Shown piece after piece: positions 8,176 to 16,218 of a stretch of DNA of 64,000 bases (within the stretch, counting starts at the first letter, position 1; the number at the start of each line of letters is the position of its first letter). Origin of the DNA: Allobosea sp. (GTDB taxonomy: Bacteria > Pseudomonadota > Alphaproteobacteria > Rhizobiales > Beijerinckiaceae). The notes beneath the pieces were generated by a model. It was not told where the DNA came from. It was given only the letters and a program-made list of their open reading frames with translations, and ran no database searches. The translations under genes were made by a program, and so were the position numbers. The DNA lies in the NCBI GenBank assembly GCA_024231975.1, contig JAAEQB010000109.1, positions 62,001 through 126,000 on the forward strand, in the 5' to 3' direction.

Positions 8176-8984
8176 GACTTCGTCCGTTCGATATGGGTGG
8201 CGGCCGCGAGCGCGGCCTCGATCATGGCGGCGAGAGTGGCTTGCAGGCTGGCGGCCTTGGCCGGGGCGAAAGCCCAGGGCGCGGCTTCGTCGTCGAGATA
8301 GGCAGAGAGCGCGATCTCCATCTGGAGCGCGTGAACGTGTTCGGCCGGCTGGCCATAATGCCGGGTGATCCAGCCGCCCTTGAAGCGGCCGTTGACGACA
8401 TTGGTGAAGGCGCTGCCCGCCATCGCAGCGGTCGCGGCGGCTTCGACCGCGGGCGCGGCGCTGACGCCGGAGTTGGTGCCGAGGTTCAGCGTCGGCAGCG
8501 TGCCCGGGAACAGGCGCGGGATCACCGACTTGATCGAATGGCAGTCCCAGAGCAGGCAGAAGCCGTGCTGCGCCCTGGCGTGTTCGATCTCGGCGGCGAG
8601 CGCGTCGTGATAGGGCTGGAAGTATGCAGAGCGAAGCCAGTCGATCGCGTATTCGTCTGGAACCTCCCTCCAGATTGGTTCGCCAGAAAAGGTTGAGGTC
8701 GGCACCAGCTCGGTCGTCGCCTGGCCGGGATAGAGTGAGACGCCGGCCGGGTCGCGGTTGAGGTCGATGACATAGCGCGACAAACCTGCCTCGACGATCG
8801 TCGGTTTGAAACGCTCGGCGAAGGCGTAGAGCTGGCGCATGTGCCAGTCAGTGTCTTCGACGAGGCGTCCGCGCTCGTTCAGGCGAGCGTAGACCTCATC
8901 GGGCAGACGGGTGCCCGGATGAGGCATGGAAAGGACAAGAGGAGAGGAGCCGCGTGTGACGGAAGCGACGTCATAATGTGACAT
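8172..8984 (-). CDS. hutG: N-formylglutamate deformylase
   Basis: This zinc-dependent amidohydrolase (FGase family) splits N-formyl-L-glutamate into glutamate and formate, the last step of the five-step Hut route. Of 270 residues, the metal and substrate motifs MPHPGTRLP, VIDLNRDP and LLWDCHSI are recognisable. Presence of HutG together with HutF shows that this organism uses the deiminase/deformylase variant and not formiminoglutamase. The ATG at 8984 has no good Shine-Dalgarno sequence, and 48 bp separate it from hutH, so its translation may be weaker than its neighbours'. Confidence 0.94.
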   Translation of the reverse strand: MSHYDVASVTRGSSPLVLSMPHPGTRLPDEVYARLNERGRLVEDTDWHMRQLYAFAERFKPTIVEAGLSRYVIDLNRDPAGVSLYPGQATTELVPTSTFSGEPIWREVPDEYAIDWLRSAYFQPYHDALAAEIEHARAQHGFCLLWDCHSIKSVIPRLFPGTLPTLNLGTNSGVSAAPAVEAAATAAMAGSAFTNVVNGRFKGGWITRHYGQPAEHVHALQMEIALSAYLDDEAAPWAFAPAKAASLQATLAAMIEAALAAATHIERTKS

Positions 8985-9032
8985 TGGCGTTTACCGACAA
9001 TGGCGTAGCGGTTGACAGAATAGGCCGTCTCG

Positions 9033-10559
9033 TCATGCCGAGAGCTCCGCGAAGCTGTCGACACCGGCCGCCCTGCCGAGCGCGCCCGAGAGCACGAGCT
9101 CCGTCGCGGCGGCGAGATCGGGCGCGAGATAGCGGTCCTCGGTCAGTGGTGCGATCCTCTCGCGGATCAGCGCCAGCACCGGCTCGAGGCGCGGCGAGGT
9201 CTTGAGCGGGCGGTGATGCTCGATCGCCTCGGCGGCGGCCATCAATTCGACCGCGATGATGCTCGCCGCGTTCTTGGCCATCTCGATCAGGCGGAAGGCG
9301 CCATGCGTCGCCATCGAGACGTGGTCTTCCTGGTTGGCGGAGGTCGGGATGGTGTCGACCGAGGCCGGATAGGCCCGCTGCTTGTTCTCGGAGGCCAGCG
9401 CCGCGGCGGTCACCTGCGCGATCATGAAGCCGGAGTTGAGGCCGGCGTCGCGGGCGAGGAAGGGCGGCAGGCCGCTCATGACAGGGTCGACCAGCAGCGC
9501 GATGCGGCGCTCGGCGAGGTTGCCGATCTCGCAGACGCCCATCGCCAGCATGTCGGCGGCGAAGGCGACCGGCTCGGCGTGGAAATTGCCGCCCGAGACG
9601 ATCTCGCCGGGGCCGAGCACCAGCGGGTTGTCGGTGACGGCATTGGCTTCGATCGCGAGCGTCGCCGCGGCATTGCCGAGGAGGTCGCGCACTGCGCCCA
9701 TCACCTGCGGCTGGCAGCGCAGCGAATAGGGATCCTGCACCTTGCTGTCGCCGAAGCGGTGGCTCTCGCGGATCTCGCTCTTGGCGATGAGGTCGAGCAG
9801 CAGGGCCGCCACCTTGATCTGGCCGGGCTGGCCGCGCAGCTGCTGGATGCGCGGATCGAAGGGCGTGTCGGAGCCCTTGAGCGCATCGACCGAGAGCGCG
9901 CCGGCGATCAGCGCGGCATCGAAGACGCGGGCGACGCTGGCGAGGCCGGCCAAAGCCAGCGAGGCCGACACCTGCGTGCCGTTGATCAGCGCCAGGCCTT
10001 CCTTGGCGCCGAGCGCCAGTGGCGCCTGGCCGATGCGCTTCAGCGCCTCGGCGGCCGGCAGGACTTCGCCCTTGAGGCGGATTTCACCGACGCCCATCAA
10101 CGCAGCGGTGAGATGGGCGAGCGGAGCGAGGTCGCCGGAGGCGCCGACCGAGCCCTTGGCCGGCACCACCGGCAGCGCGCCGGCCTTGAGAGCGCCGACC
10201 AGTGCCTCGACCACGACGGGGCGCACGCCTGAGGCGCCGCGCGCCAGGCTGGCCGCCTTCATGGCGAGGATCAGTGCGACGACCTCGTCCGGCAGGGCCG
10301 GGCCGGTGCCGACCGCATGCGAGAGGATCAGATTGCGCTGCAGGGTGGCGAGGTCGTTGTCGGCGATGCGCACGCTGGCGAGCTTGCCGAAGCCGGTGTT
10401 GACGCCATAGGTCACGGTGCCCTTGGCGACGATCTCGTCGACGATCGCCTGCGCGCCGGCGATCGCGCCGGTCTCGGCCAGGGCGATGGTGGCGCCGTCG
10501 ATGACATGGCGCCAGTCGGCGAGGCGGGCCTTGCCCGGGGTGAGCGAGAGCGTGGTCAT
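9033..10559 (-). CDS. hutH: Histidine ammonia-lyase
   Basis: The enzyme deaminates histidine to urocanate and ammonia, the entry step of histidine catabolism. The 508-residue protein contains GSVGASGDLAPLAHL, in which Ala140-Ser141-Gly142 cyclise to the MIO electrophile. It also has the catalytic tyrosine region TYGVNTGFGKLA (Tyr51) and the QEDHVSM motif towards the C-terminus. It overlaps hutI by 4 bp (10556-10559), indicating translational coupling. Confidence 0.97.
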   Translation of the reverse strand: MTTLSLTPGKARLADWRHVIDGATIALAETGAIAGAQAIVDEIVAKGTVTYGVNTGFGKLASVRIADNDLATLQRNLILSHAVGTGPALPDEVVALILAMKAASLARGASGVRPVVVEALVGALKAGALPVVPAKGSVGASGDLAPLAHLTAALMGVGEIRLKGEVLPAAEALKRIGQAPLALGAKEGLALINGTQVSASLALAGLASVARVFDAALIAGALSVDALKGSDTPFDPRIQQLRGQPGQIKVAALLLDLIAKSEIRESHRFGDSKVQDPYSLRCQPQVMGAVRDLLGNAAATLAIEANAVTDNPLVLGPGEIVSGGNFHAEPVAFAADMLAMGVCEIGNLAERRIALLVDPVMSGLPPFLARDAGLNSGFMIAQVTAAALASENKQRAYPASVDTIPTSANQEDHVSMATHGAFRLIEMAKNAASIIAVELMAAAEAIEHHRPLKTSPRLEPVLALIRERIAPLTEDRYLAPDLAAATELVLSGALGRAAGVDSFAELSA

Positions 10560-11779
10560 TGTCCGTTCCGGATGCGGGTGTGAAGCGGGTTGAAGCCGAT
10601 GCGGTAGGCGAGCTCGGCCGGGCGCTCGATCTCCCAGATCGCGAGATCGCAGGCCTTGCCGGCCTCCAGCGTGCCGATCTCGTCCTGAAGGCCGAGGGCG
10701 AGTGCTGCATTGCGGGTCATGCCGGCCAGCGCCTCCTCCGGCGTCAGCCGGAACAGGGTGCAGCCCATGTTCATGGTCAAAAGCGGCGAGGTCAGCGGCG
10801 AGGTGCCGGGATTGGCGTCGGTGGCGAGCGCGATCGGCACGCCATGCTGGCGCAGCAACTCGATCGGCGGCTTCACTGTCTCGCGCAGGAAGTAGAAGGC
10901 GCCGGGCAGGACAACGGCGACCGTGCCCGCCTTGGCCATGGCGATCACGCCGGCCTCGTCGAGATGTTCGAGATGGTCGGCCGAGAGCGCTCCGAAGCCG
11001 GCCGCCAGCGCCGCACCGCCGAGATTGGAAAGCTGCTCGGCATGGATCTTGACGGCCAGGCCCTTGGCCTTCGCCGCGGTGAAGACGCGCGCGGTCTCCT
11101 CGGGAGAGAAGGCGATGCCCTCGCAGAACACATCGACGGCGTCGGCGAGCTTTTGCTCCGCGATCGCATCGAGCATCGGCCCGCAGACGAGGTCGACATA
11201 GTCGCTCTGCCGGCCCTTGAACTCGGCCGGCACGGCATGGGCGCCGAGGAAGCTGGTCTGGACGCCGACAGGACGCTCGCGCCCGAGCCGACGGGCCACC
11301 GCGAGCACCTTCACCTCGCTGTCGATGTCGAGCCCGTAGCCCGACTTGATCTCGACGGTGGTGACGCCCTCGGCGATCAGCGCGGCGAGGCGCTTGTCGG
11401 CGCCGGCGAAGAGCTCGTCCTCGCTCGCGGCGCGCGTCGCCTTGACTGATGAGACGATGCCGCCGCCGGCGCGGGCGATCTCCTCATAGCTCGCGCCCTT
11501 CAGGCGCAATTCGAACTCGTGGGCGCGGTCGCCGCCATAGACCAGATGGGTGTGGCAATCGATCAGGCCGGGGGTGATCCAGCGGCCCTCGCAGTCGATG
11601 ACTTCGGCCTGGCCGATACTCGAGACTTCGCTGCTCGGGCCGGCGAAGACGATGCGGCCGTTGCGGGCGATGACGATGCCGTCCTCGATCGCGTCATAGG
11701 GTGTGCCCGTATCGGCCACCATGGTCGCGAGCCGGGCATTGGTCCACACTCGGTGGCTGGGGGAAGGGGTCGCCGCCAC
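10556..11779 (-). CDS. hutI: Imidazolonepropionase
   Basis: This metal-dependent amidohydrolase opens the ring of imidazolone propionate to give formiminoglutamate, the third step. Visible motifs in 407 residues are the HxH metal site DCHTHLVYGGDRA, KSGYGLD, HAEQLSNLGG and the aspartate in LATDANPGTSP. The start is GTG at 11779 with a strong GAGGAGG on the minus strand. It is the first gene of the leftward hut operon and lies 44 bp from the nearest HutC-type operator. Confidence 0.96.
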   Translation of the reverse strand: MAATPSPSHRVWTNARLATMVADTGTPYDAIEDGIVIARNGRIVFAGPSSEVSSIGQAEVIDCEGRWITPGLIDCHTHLVYGGDRAHEFELRLKGASYEEIARAGGGIVSSVKATRAASEDELFAGADKRLAALIAEGVTTVEIKSGYGLDIDSEVKVLAVARRLGRERPVGVQTSFLGAHAVPAEFKGRQSDYVDLVCGPMLDAIAEQKLADAVDVFCEGIAFSPEETARVFTAAKAKGLAVKIHAEQLSNLGGAALAAGFGALSADHLEHLDEAGVIAMAKAGTVAVVLPGAFYFLRETVKPPIELLRQHGVPIALATDANPGTSPLTSPLLTMNMGCTLFRLTPEEALAGMTRNAALALGLQDEIGTLEAGKACDLAIWEIERPAELAYRIGFNPLHTRIRNGQ

Positions 11780-11822
11780 GTCGCCTCCTCTCGACTTCGT
11801 TTGCTTTCAAATTATGCTAGAC

Positions 11823-11838
11823 AATTGCATATGCAAAT
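11823..11838. promoter_or_regulatory. HutC-type operator 1 (hutI side)
   Basis: AATTGCATATGCAAAT, identical at 15 of 16 positions to operator 2. It lies between the divergent starts of hutI and hutF. GntR/HutC repressors bind such short palindromes with an AT-rich core and release on urocanate. Assignment to HutC is by position and symmetry. Confidence 0.72.
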
Positions 11839-11848
11839 AGCAAGCTCC

Positions 11849-11864
11849 ATTTGCATATGCAAAT
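11849..11864. promoter_or_regulatory. HutC-type operator 2 (hutF side)
   Basis: ATTTGCATATGCAAAT is a perfect 16-bp palindrome ending 18 bp before the hutF GTG. Its centre is 26 bp from that of operator 1. Together they probably control both hut arms and hutC itself. Confidence 0.75.
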
Positions 11865-11882
11865 AAAAAAGGGACAGCCCGC

Positions 11883-13250
11883 GTGACCGGACACACGACA
11901 CTGCATCTCGCCCAGGCGCTGTTGCCCGAGGGCTTCGCCGAGGACGTCACGCTGACGCTCGATCATGGAACGATCATGTCGGTCGCGATGGGGCAGGCGG
12001 TGCCCGCCGGCGCGACTAAACTCGCCGGGCTGACTTTGCCCGGCTTGCCCAATCTGCACAGCCACACCTTCCAGCGCGGCATGGCGGGCCTCGCCGAGCG
12101 CCGCGGCGCCTCGGAGGATTCGTTCTGGACCTGGCGCGAGGTGATGTACCGCTTCCTTGATCGGCTCAGCCCTGAGGACGTCCAGGCGATCGCGGCGCAG
12201 GCCATGGTCGAGATGCTGGAGGGCGGCTTCACCGCGCTCGCCGAATTCCACTACCTCCATCACGACAAGGACGGTGCCGCCTATGCCGACATCGCCACCA
12301 TGGGCGGGGCGATCGCGGCGGCGGCCGGTGAGACCGGCATCGGCCTCACTTTGCTGCCGGTGCTCTATCGCTACGGCAATTTCGGCAAGGCGCCGGCCGC
12401 CGCAGGCCAGCGTCGCTTCCTCAATGATCGTGACGCCTATGCCCGCCTGATCGAGGGCAGCGAGAAGGCGGTCGCGGGACTGCCCGATGCCCGCGTCGGC
12501 CTGGCGCCGCATTCGCTGCGGGCGGTGGCGCTCGAGGACCTGAACTGGGTCGCGGAGCTGCGTTCGGGCGTGCCTGTGCATATCCATGTCGCCGAGCAGA
12601 CCCGCGAGGTCGAGGACAGCCTCGCCATCACCGGCCGCCGCCCGGTCGAACTGCTCATGCAGAACACTGCGGTGAACGAGCGCTGGTGCCTGATCCACGC
12701 CACCCATCTCAGCGACGCCGAGCGCGACGCCATGGCGCTCTCCGGCGCGGTCGCGGGTCTCTGCCCGATCACCGAGGCCAATCTCGGCGACGGCATCTTC
12801 GACGGCGTGCGCTACCGGGCGAAGGGCGGGCGCATCGGCGTCGGCAGTGATTCCAATGTCGAGATCGGTGCTGGCGGCGAGCTGCGCGTGCTCGAATACT
12901 CGCAGCGCCTGCGCGATCGCCGGCGTGCGCTCTGGGCCGAACCCGGCGTCTCGGCCGGCCTCAGGCTATGGCAGGATGCCTGCGCCGGCGGCGCCCAGGC
13001 TTGCGGGCGCAGCATCGGTGCGATCGCCGTTGGTCACCGTGCCGACCTCGTCACCCTCGATGGCGAGCATCCCGCCATCGTCGGCAAGGCCGGCGACTTC
13101 GCCCTCGACAGCGCGATCTTCGCTGCCCCGGCCCTGCCGGTCGCGGAGGTGATCGTCGGTGGAAAGCCTGTGGTCAGCGGCGGCCGGCACATTGACCGCG
13201 CCCGCATCGCTGCCCGCTATGGCCAGGTGATCCGCACTCTCCTCAGCTGA
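11883..13250 (+). CDS. hutF: Formimidoylglutamate deiminase
   Basis: HutF removes the imino group of N-formimino-L-glutamate as ammonia, giving N-formylglutamate for HutG. The 455-residue protein is an amidohydrolase: HxH in NLHSHTFQRGMAG, then HIHVAEQTREVED, IHATHLSDAE and the metal aspartate in VGSDSNVEI. The start is a GTG at 11883, preceded by GGGACAG. It is the first gene of the rightward hut arm, directly after operator 2, and is followed 13 bp later by hutC. Confidence 0.95.
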   Translation: MTGHTTLHLAQALLPEGFAEDVTLTLDHGTIMSVAMGQAVPAGATKLAGLTLPGLPNLHSHTFQRGMAGLAERRGASEDSFWTWREVMYRFLDRLSPEDVQAIAAQAMVEMLEGGFTALAEFHYLHHDKDGAAYADIATMGGAIAAAAGETGIGLTLLPVLYRYGNFGKAPAAAGQRRFLNDRDAYARLIEGSEKAVAGLPDARVGLAPHSLRAVALEDLNWVAELRSGVPVHIHVAEQTREVEDSLAITGRRPVELLMQNTAVNERWCLIHATHLSDAERDAMALSGAVAGLCPITEANLGDGIFDGVRYRAKGGRIGVGSDSNVEIGAGGELRVLEYSQRLRDRRRALWAEPGVSAGLRLWQDACAGGAQACGRSIGAIAVGHRADLVTLDGEHPAIVGKAGDFALDSAIFAAPALPVAEVIVGGKPVVSGGRHIDRARIAARYGQVIRTLLS

Positions 13251-13263
13251 ATGTCAGGGAGCC

Positions 13264-14013
13264 ATGTCCACCACTCAGATCGACGCCGTGACGCTGGACG
13301 GAGCCGGGCCGCTCTATGACCAGATCCGTCGCGCCATCCGCGATCTGATCCTGGCGGGCACCTGGCCGCCGGGGACGGCCGTGCCGCCCGAGCATGCTCT
13401 GATGGAGAAGCTTGGCGCCTCGCGCATGACCGTGCACCGCGCGCTGGCGCAGCTTGCTCGCGAAGGGCTGATCCTGCGCCGGCGCCGCTCGGGCACGATC
13501 GTCGCGAACCCGCCGGCGAGCCACGCCATGCTCGACATCCTCTCGATCCCGGAGGAAGTTCGCGAACTCGGGCAGGCTTACAGCTATCGCATCCTGCAAA
13601 GGCGCGACGGTAAGGCGCCGCGCGAGCTTGCCGCCCGTTTCGAGCTCGGCCGCTCGGCCAATGTCGCGCATCTCACCTTGCTGCATTTTGCCGATGGCGC
13701 GCCGCATGTGCTGGAAGACCGGGTGATCCATATCGCGACCATTCCGCAAGTCATCGACGAGAGTTTCGCGCAGACGCCGCCGGGAGACTGGCTCCTCAAG
13801 CACAGCCTGTGGACGCAGGCCGAGCACGCGATCAGCGCCGTCGCGGCCGGGCCGGAGGAAGCGGAACTGCTGAAGATCGAAGCCGAGGCACCCTGTCTGC
13901 TGGTCGAACGCCGGACCTGGAACCAGGCCGAGCCGATCACGGCCGTGCGTTTGCTCTACCCCGGAGGCCGCCACCGCTTCGTCGGCCGTTTCGGGCCATA
14001 TGGGGCGGTTTGA
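13264..14013 (+). CDS. hutC: Histidine utilisation repressor, GntR family
   Basis: HutC is the urocanate-responsive repressor of hut genes. Residues about 15-80 form the GntR winged helix-turn-helix (PLYDQIRRAIRDLILAG, SRMTVHRALAQLAREGLI). Residues about 95-240 form a UTRA effector domain ending in the family-typical LYPGGRHRFVGRFGPYG. It is co-transcribed with hutF, so it should repress its own promoter through the two palindromes at 11823-11864. Confidence 0.94.
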   Translation: MSTTQIDAVTLDGAGPLYDQIRRAIRDLILAGTWPPGTAVPPEHALMEKLGASRMTVHRALAQLAREGLILRRRRSGTIVANPPASHAMLDILSIPEEVRELGQAYSYRILQRRDGKAPRELAARFELGRSANVAHLTLLHFADGAPHVLEDRVIHIATIPQVIDESFAQTPPGDWLLKHSLWTQAEHAISAVAAGPEEAELLKIEAEAPCLLVERRTWNQAEPITAVRLLYPGGRHRFVGRFGPYGAV

Positions 14014-14019
14014 AAAGCC

Positions 14020-14044
14020 GAATGGCGGGCCGCGCCCGCCATTC
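14020..14044. terminator. Bidirectional hairpin between hutC and the convergent lipoprotein gene
   Basis: GAATGGCGGGC (14020-14030), loop CGC, GCCCGCCATTC (14034-14044): a perfect 11-bp stem in the 45-bp convergent gap. The T-tract is weak on the plus strand; on the minus strand it is followed by GGCTTTTC. Confidence 0.65.
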
Positions 14045-14058
14045 GCTAGGCTCTCCGA

Positions 14059-14328
14059 TCAGCAGGCGTAGCGCACGCTCCGGCCCCATTCGTCACGGCC
14101 GTAGCAAACCCGGTCCGGTGTCGTCGCGTTGCCGATGATCGCGCCACCTGCGCCGCCGATCGCAGCGCCCGCCAAAGCGCCGCCCGCGCGGCCGGTCGCG
14201 GCACCGCCGATGATCGCGCCGGCACCGGCGCCGATCAGCGCGCCCGTCGCGGTTCTTTCCTCGCGAGGTGTACAGGCACCGAGCGCGGTCACGGCGGCGG
14301 CGACTAGGAGGAGTTTCTTCATCGTCAT
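14059..14328 (-). CDS. Glycine-zipper outer-membrane lipoprotein (17-kDa antigen-like), small
   Basis: The protein has 89 residues. The N-terminus MTMKKLLLVAAAVTALGAC is a lipoprotein signal with lipobox LGAC, so it should be acylated and exported. It is followed by a glycine-zipper of alternating GAGAG/GGA motifs (about 30-70), like the 2TM glycine-zipper/17-kDa surface antigen family, and a short C-terminus with two further cysteines. The start may be the ATG at 14328 or the one at 14322. A divergent EcfG-type promoter at 14512-14536 points at it. Exact function is unknown; an envelope-stability role is usual for the family. Confidence 0.82.
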   Translation of the reverse strand: MTMKKLLLVAAAVTALGACTPREERTATGALIGAGAGAIIGGAATGRAGGALAGAAIGGAGGAIIGNATTPDRVCYGRDEWGRSVRYAC

Positions 14329-14511
14329 CGGGCGTTTCCTTTCCTTAGGTGGCGAGGGCCGACCGCTCCATGACGCGGTGCGCAAGAGCGAGCTTGCGAA
14401 GGCTGTCGGCTTGTCCTCGTAGTAGTCATGCTGAGAGCAGGGCGCGCCGCATTGGCACGCGCCTGCCGCATGAATCGCGACGCTTGAAGCCGCGCGCTCG
14501 ATCCACCGTCA

Positions 14512-14536
14512 AACCGCGCTCATTGGCATTTGTTCC
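14512..14536 (-). promoter_or_regulatory. EcfG-type stress promoter, leftward
   Basis: On the minus strand GGAAC (14536-14532) is followed after exactly 16 nt by GGTT (14515-14512). The alphaproteobacterial general stress sigma factor recognises GGAAC-N16/17-CGTT. One mismatch at the first -10 base. It points to the glycine-zipper lipoprotein gene. Confidence 0.6.
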
Positions 14537-14636
14537 ATGTCTCGGCCGCCGGCGCCGTTCGCGGCGGGTTTCGGCAGCTCGGGAATGCACCCGATGGCCC
14601 TTCTGGCGGCGCCGTGATTTTTTGTCGTTCGCGTCG

Positions 14637-14661
14637 GGAACTCCGCCGCTTCCGCCGGGTT
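14637..14661 (+). promoter_or_regulatory. EcfG-type stress promoter, rightward
   Basis: GGAAC (14637-14641), 16-nt spacer, GGTT (14658-14661). The predicted start of transcription is about 45 nt before the PRC-barrel ATG. Same -10 variant as the leftward site. Confidence 0.6.
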
Positions 14662-14713
14662 GATGGAGCGTGCCGGTCTAACGCCGGCCCGTCAGATATG
14701 CATGGAGGGACCG

Positions 14714-15097
14714 ATGAGCGCTACGATGACCGCAGCCTCTCACGCCGCCAACCCGCTGATCGCCGGCGCGCGCGTCGCTGGCACCGACGTCTACAATTCC
14801 GCCGGCGAACATCTCGGCTCGATCTACGACGTCATGCTCGATAAGGCGACGGGCAAGGTCGCCTATGCGATCATGTCCTTCGGCGGCTTCCTCGGCCTTG
14901 GTGAGAAATACCACCCCATTCCGTGGAGCATGCTCGACTACGATGTCGACAAGGGCGGCTATGTCGTGCCGCTGACGCGCGAGAAGCTTGAGGCCGCGCC
15001 GATGTACGGTGCCGACGGCGAGCCCGATTGGCACGACAAGGAGTATGGCAAGCGCGTGCACGATTATTACGGCACCATGCCCTACTGGATGATGTGA
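14714..15097 (+). CDS. PRC-barrel domain-containing protein
   Basis: The protein has 127 residues with a single PRC-barrel domain at about 22-95 (VAGTDVYNSAGEHLGSIYDVMLDKATGK..., FGGFLGLGEKYHPIPWSML). The fold is shared with photosynthetic reaction-centre H subunits and RimM and acts as a small binding module. The C-terminal tail is rich in Tyr, Asp and Trp. The ATG at 14714 follows GGAGGG with 4-nt spacing, preferred over ATGs at 14660 and 14702. An EcfG-type promoter lies just upstream, so this is likely a general-stress protein. Its partner is unknown. Confidence 0.88.
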   Translation: MSATMTAASHAANPLIAGARVAGTDVYNSAGEHLGSIYDVMLDKATGKVAYAIMSFGGFLGLGEKYHPIPWSMLDYDVDKGGYVVPLTREKLEAAPMYGADGEPDWHDKEYGKRVHDYYGTMPYWMM

Positions 15098-15181
15098 GAG
15101 CGCGCCGCAGGGCCTGCGTTCCACACAAAGGCGCAACTCGCGGCGATCGCTATCCCCCCAGCCGGATCGTCGTGATTGCGT

Positions 15182-15210
15182 GGTGCGGGCCGAAAGGCCC
15201 GCACCTTTTT
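15182..15210 (+). terminator. Rho-independent terminator after the PRC-barrel gene
   Basis: A 10-bp stem (GGTGCGGGCC, 15182-15191) with a GAAA tetraloop pairs with GGCCCGCACC (15196-15205) and is followed by five T residues. It is the clearest intrinsic terminator in the window. Confidence 0.88.
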
Positions 15211-15236
15211 ATGCGCAATTTCAGATGAAGCATGGA

Positions 15237-15261
15237 GGAACTTCGGCCGGAGCTGCGCGTC
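15237..15261 (+). promoter_or_regulatory. Weak EcfG-like promoter before the transglutaminase-like gene
   Basis: GGAAC (15237-15241), 16 nt, CGTC (15258-15261). One mismatch in the -10. It lies about 70 nt before the transglutaminase-like ATG. Confidence 0.3.
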
Positions 15262-15329
15262 GTTGAGTGCCGGCCGGGGAGCGTCCCGCCGCGGCGGGGC
15301 GGCTCACATCGCGCAGCGTCGAGGTCATC

Positions 15330-16217
15330 ATGTACATCCGTTACGGCTATCGGATCGAGCTCGTCTGCGAGCAGCCGACCGCTTTGCTCACATTGCTCGA
15401 CGTGCATCCCTCGCGCCGGCACGATCTGGTCCGCCCAGACGAGATGCGCGTCACCCCGTTGCGGCGGCCGGACGGGCCGATCGCGATCGGCCAGCATCTC
15501 GATCCGTTCGGCAACATCTGCCGTCGCTTCACCGTGCCGGCAGGCGGCGTGATGCTCGCATGCGACGGTGTCATCCATGACGGCGGCGAACCTGATCGCG
15601 TCGATCCCGCCGCGACGGAGGTCGCACCGGCGGATCTGCCGGACGAGGTCCTGCCTTATCTGCTCGGCAGCCGCTATTGCGAGACCGATCGGCTCGCCGA
15701 CACTGCCTGGCAGCTGTTCGGCCAGGTCGAGCCGGGCTGGACGCGCGTTCAAGCCGTCACACAGTTCGTCCACAACCACATCAGCTTCGGCTACGCTTTC
15801 GCCCGCAACACCCGCACCGCCTCCGAAGCGTTCAACGAACGGATCGGGGTCTGCCGGGACTTCGCGCATCTGGCGATCGCCCTGTGCCGGTGCCTCAATA
15901 TCCCGGCGCGCTACTGCAACGGCTATCTCGGCGATATTGGCGTCGCAGCAGATCCGGCGCCGATGGATTTCAACGCATGGTTCGAGGTCTGGCTCGGCGG
16001 GCGCTGGCACACCTTCGATGCCCGCCACAATGAGCGGCGTGTTGGCCGGGTCGTCATTGCTCGCGGGCGCGACGCGACCGACGTGCCGATGCTCACCTCC
16101 TTCGGTCCGCACACGCTGCGGCGCTTCGAGGTGATCACCGAGGAAGTCGAGGACGAACCATTGCGTGCCTTGGCCCGCCTTGTTCCCGCCAGAAGGGACG
16201 CCCATATCGCCGCCTGA
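15330..16217 (+). CDS. Transglutaminase-like protein, catalytic His apparently replaced
   Basis: The protein has 295 residues. The core is a transglutaminase-like (papain-type) fold at about 135-245, with the cysteine motif ERIGVCRDFAHLAIALC (Cys175) and the WHTFDARHN segment with Asp230. At the position where the triad histidine is expected (pattern HAW) the sequence reads FNAWFEVWLGG, giving Asn215. It could be a protease or amidase of altered mechanism, or a non-catalytic relative. The ATG at 15330 follows GAGGTC. It is the first gene of a run with the lipid kinase and PAP2 genes. Unlike the transglutaminases at 22059 and 25482 it lacks the long N-terminal beta domain. Confidence 0.82.
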   Translation: MYIRYGYRIELVCEQPTALLTLLDVHPSRRHDLVRPDEMRVTPLRRPDGPIAIGQHLDPFGNICRRFTVPAGGVMLACDGVIHDGGEPDRVDPAATEVAPADLPDEVLPYLLGSRYCETDRLADTAWQLFGQVEPGWTRVQAVTQFVHNHISFGYAFARNTRTASEAFNERIGVCRDFAHLAIALCRCLNIPARYCNGYLGDIGVAADPAPMDFNAWFEVWLGGRWHTFDARHNERRVGRVVIARGRDATDVPMLTSFGPHTLRRFEVITEEVEDEPLRALARLVPARRDAHIAA

Positions 16218-16218
16218 G

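Larger units (their letters stand above)
14329..14713. other. 385-bp divergent intergenic region between lipoprotein and PRC-barrel genes
   Basis: No credible gene is visible. It holds two EcfG-type promoters facing outward (14512-14536 leftward, 14637-14661 rightward). The leftward leader would be about 175 nt long, longer than usual, and might hold a regulatory element that I cannot identify. Confidence 0.6.

Noticed and set aside
6502..8301. 600-codon plus-strand open frame opposite hutU
   Set aside because: Shadow of hutU; composition is biased and no domain is visible, while hutU is certain on the other strand.
9213..10232. Plus-strand open frame opposite hutH
   Set aside because: Gly/Arg/His-rich antisense translation; hutH has catalytic motifs on the opposite strand.
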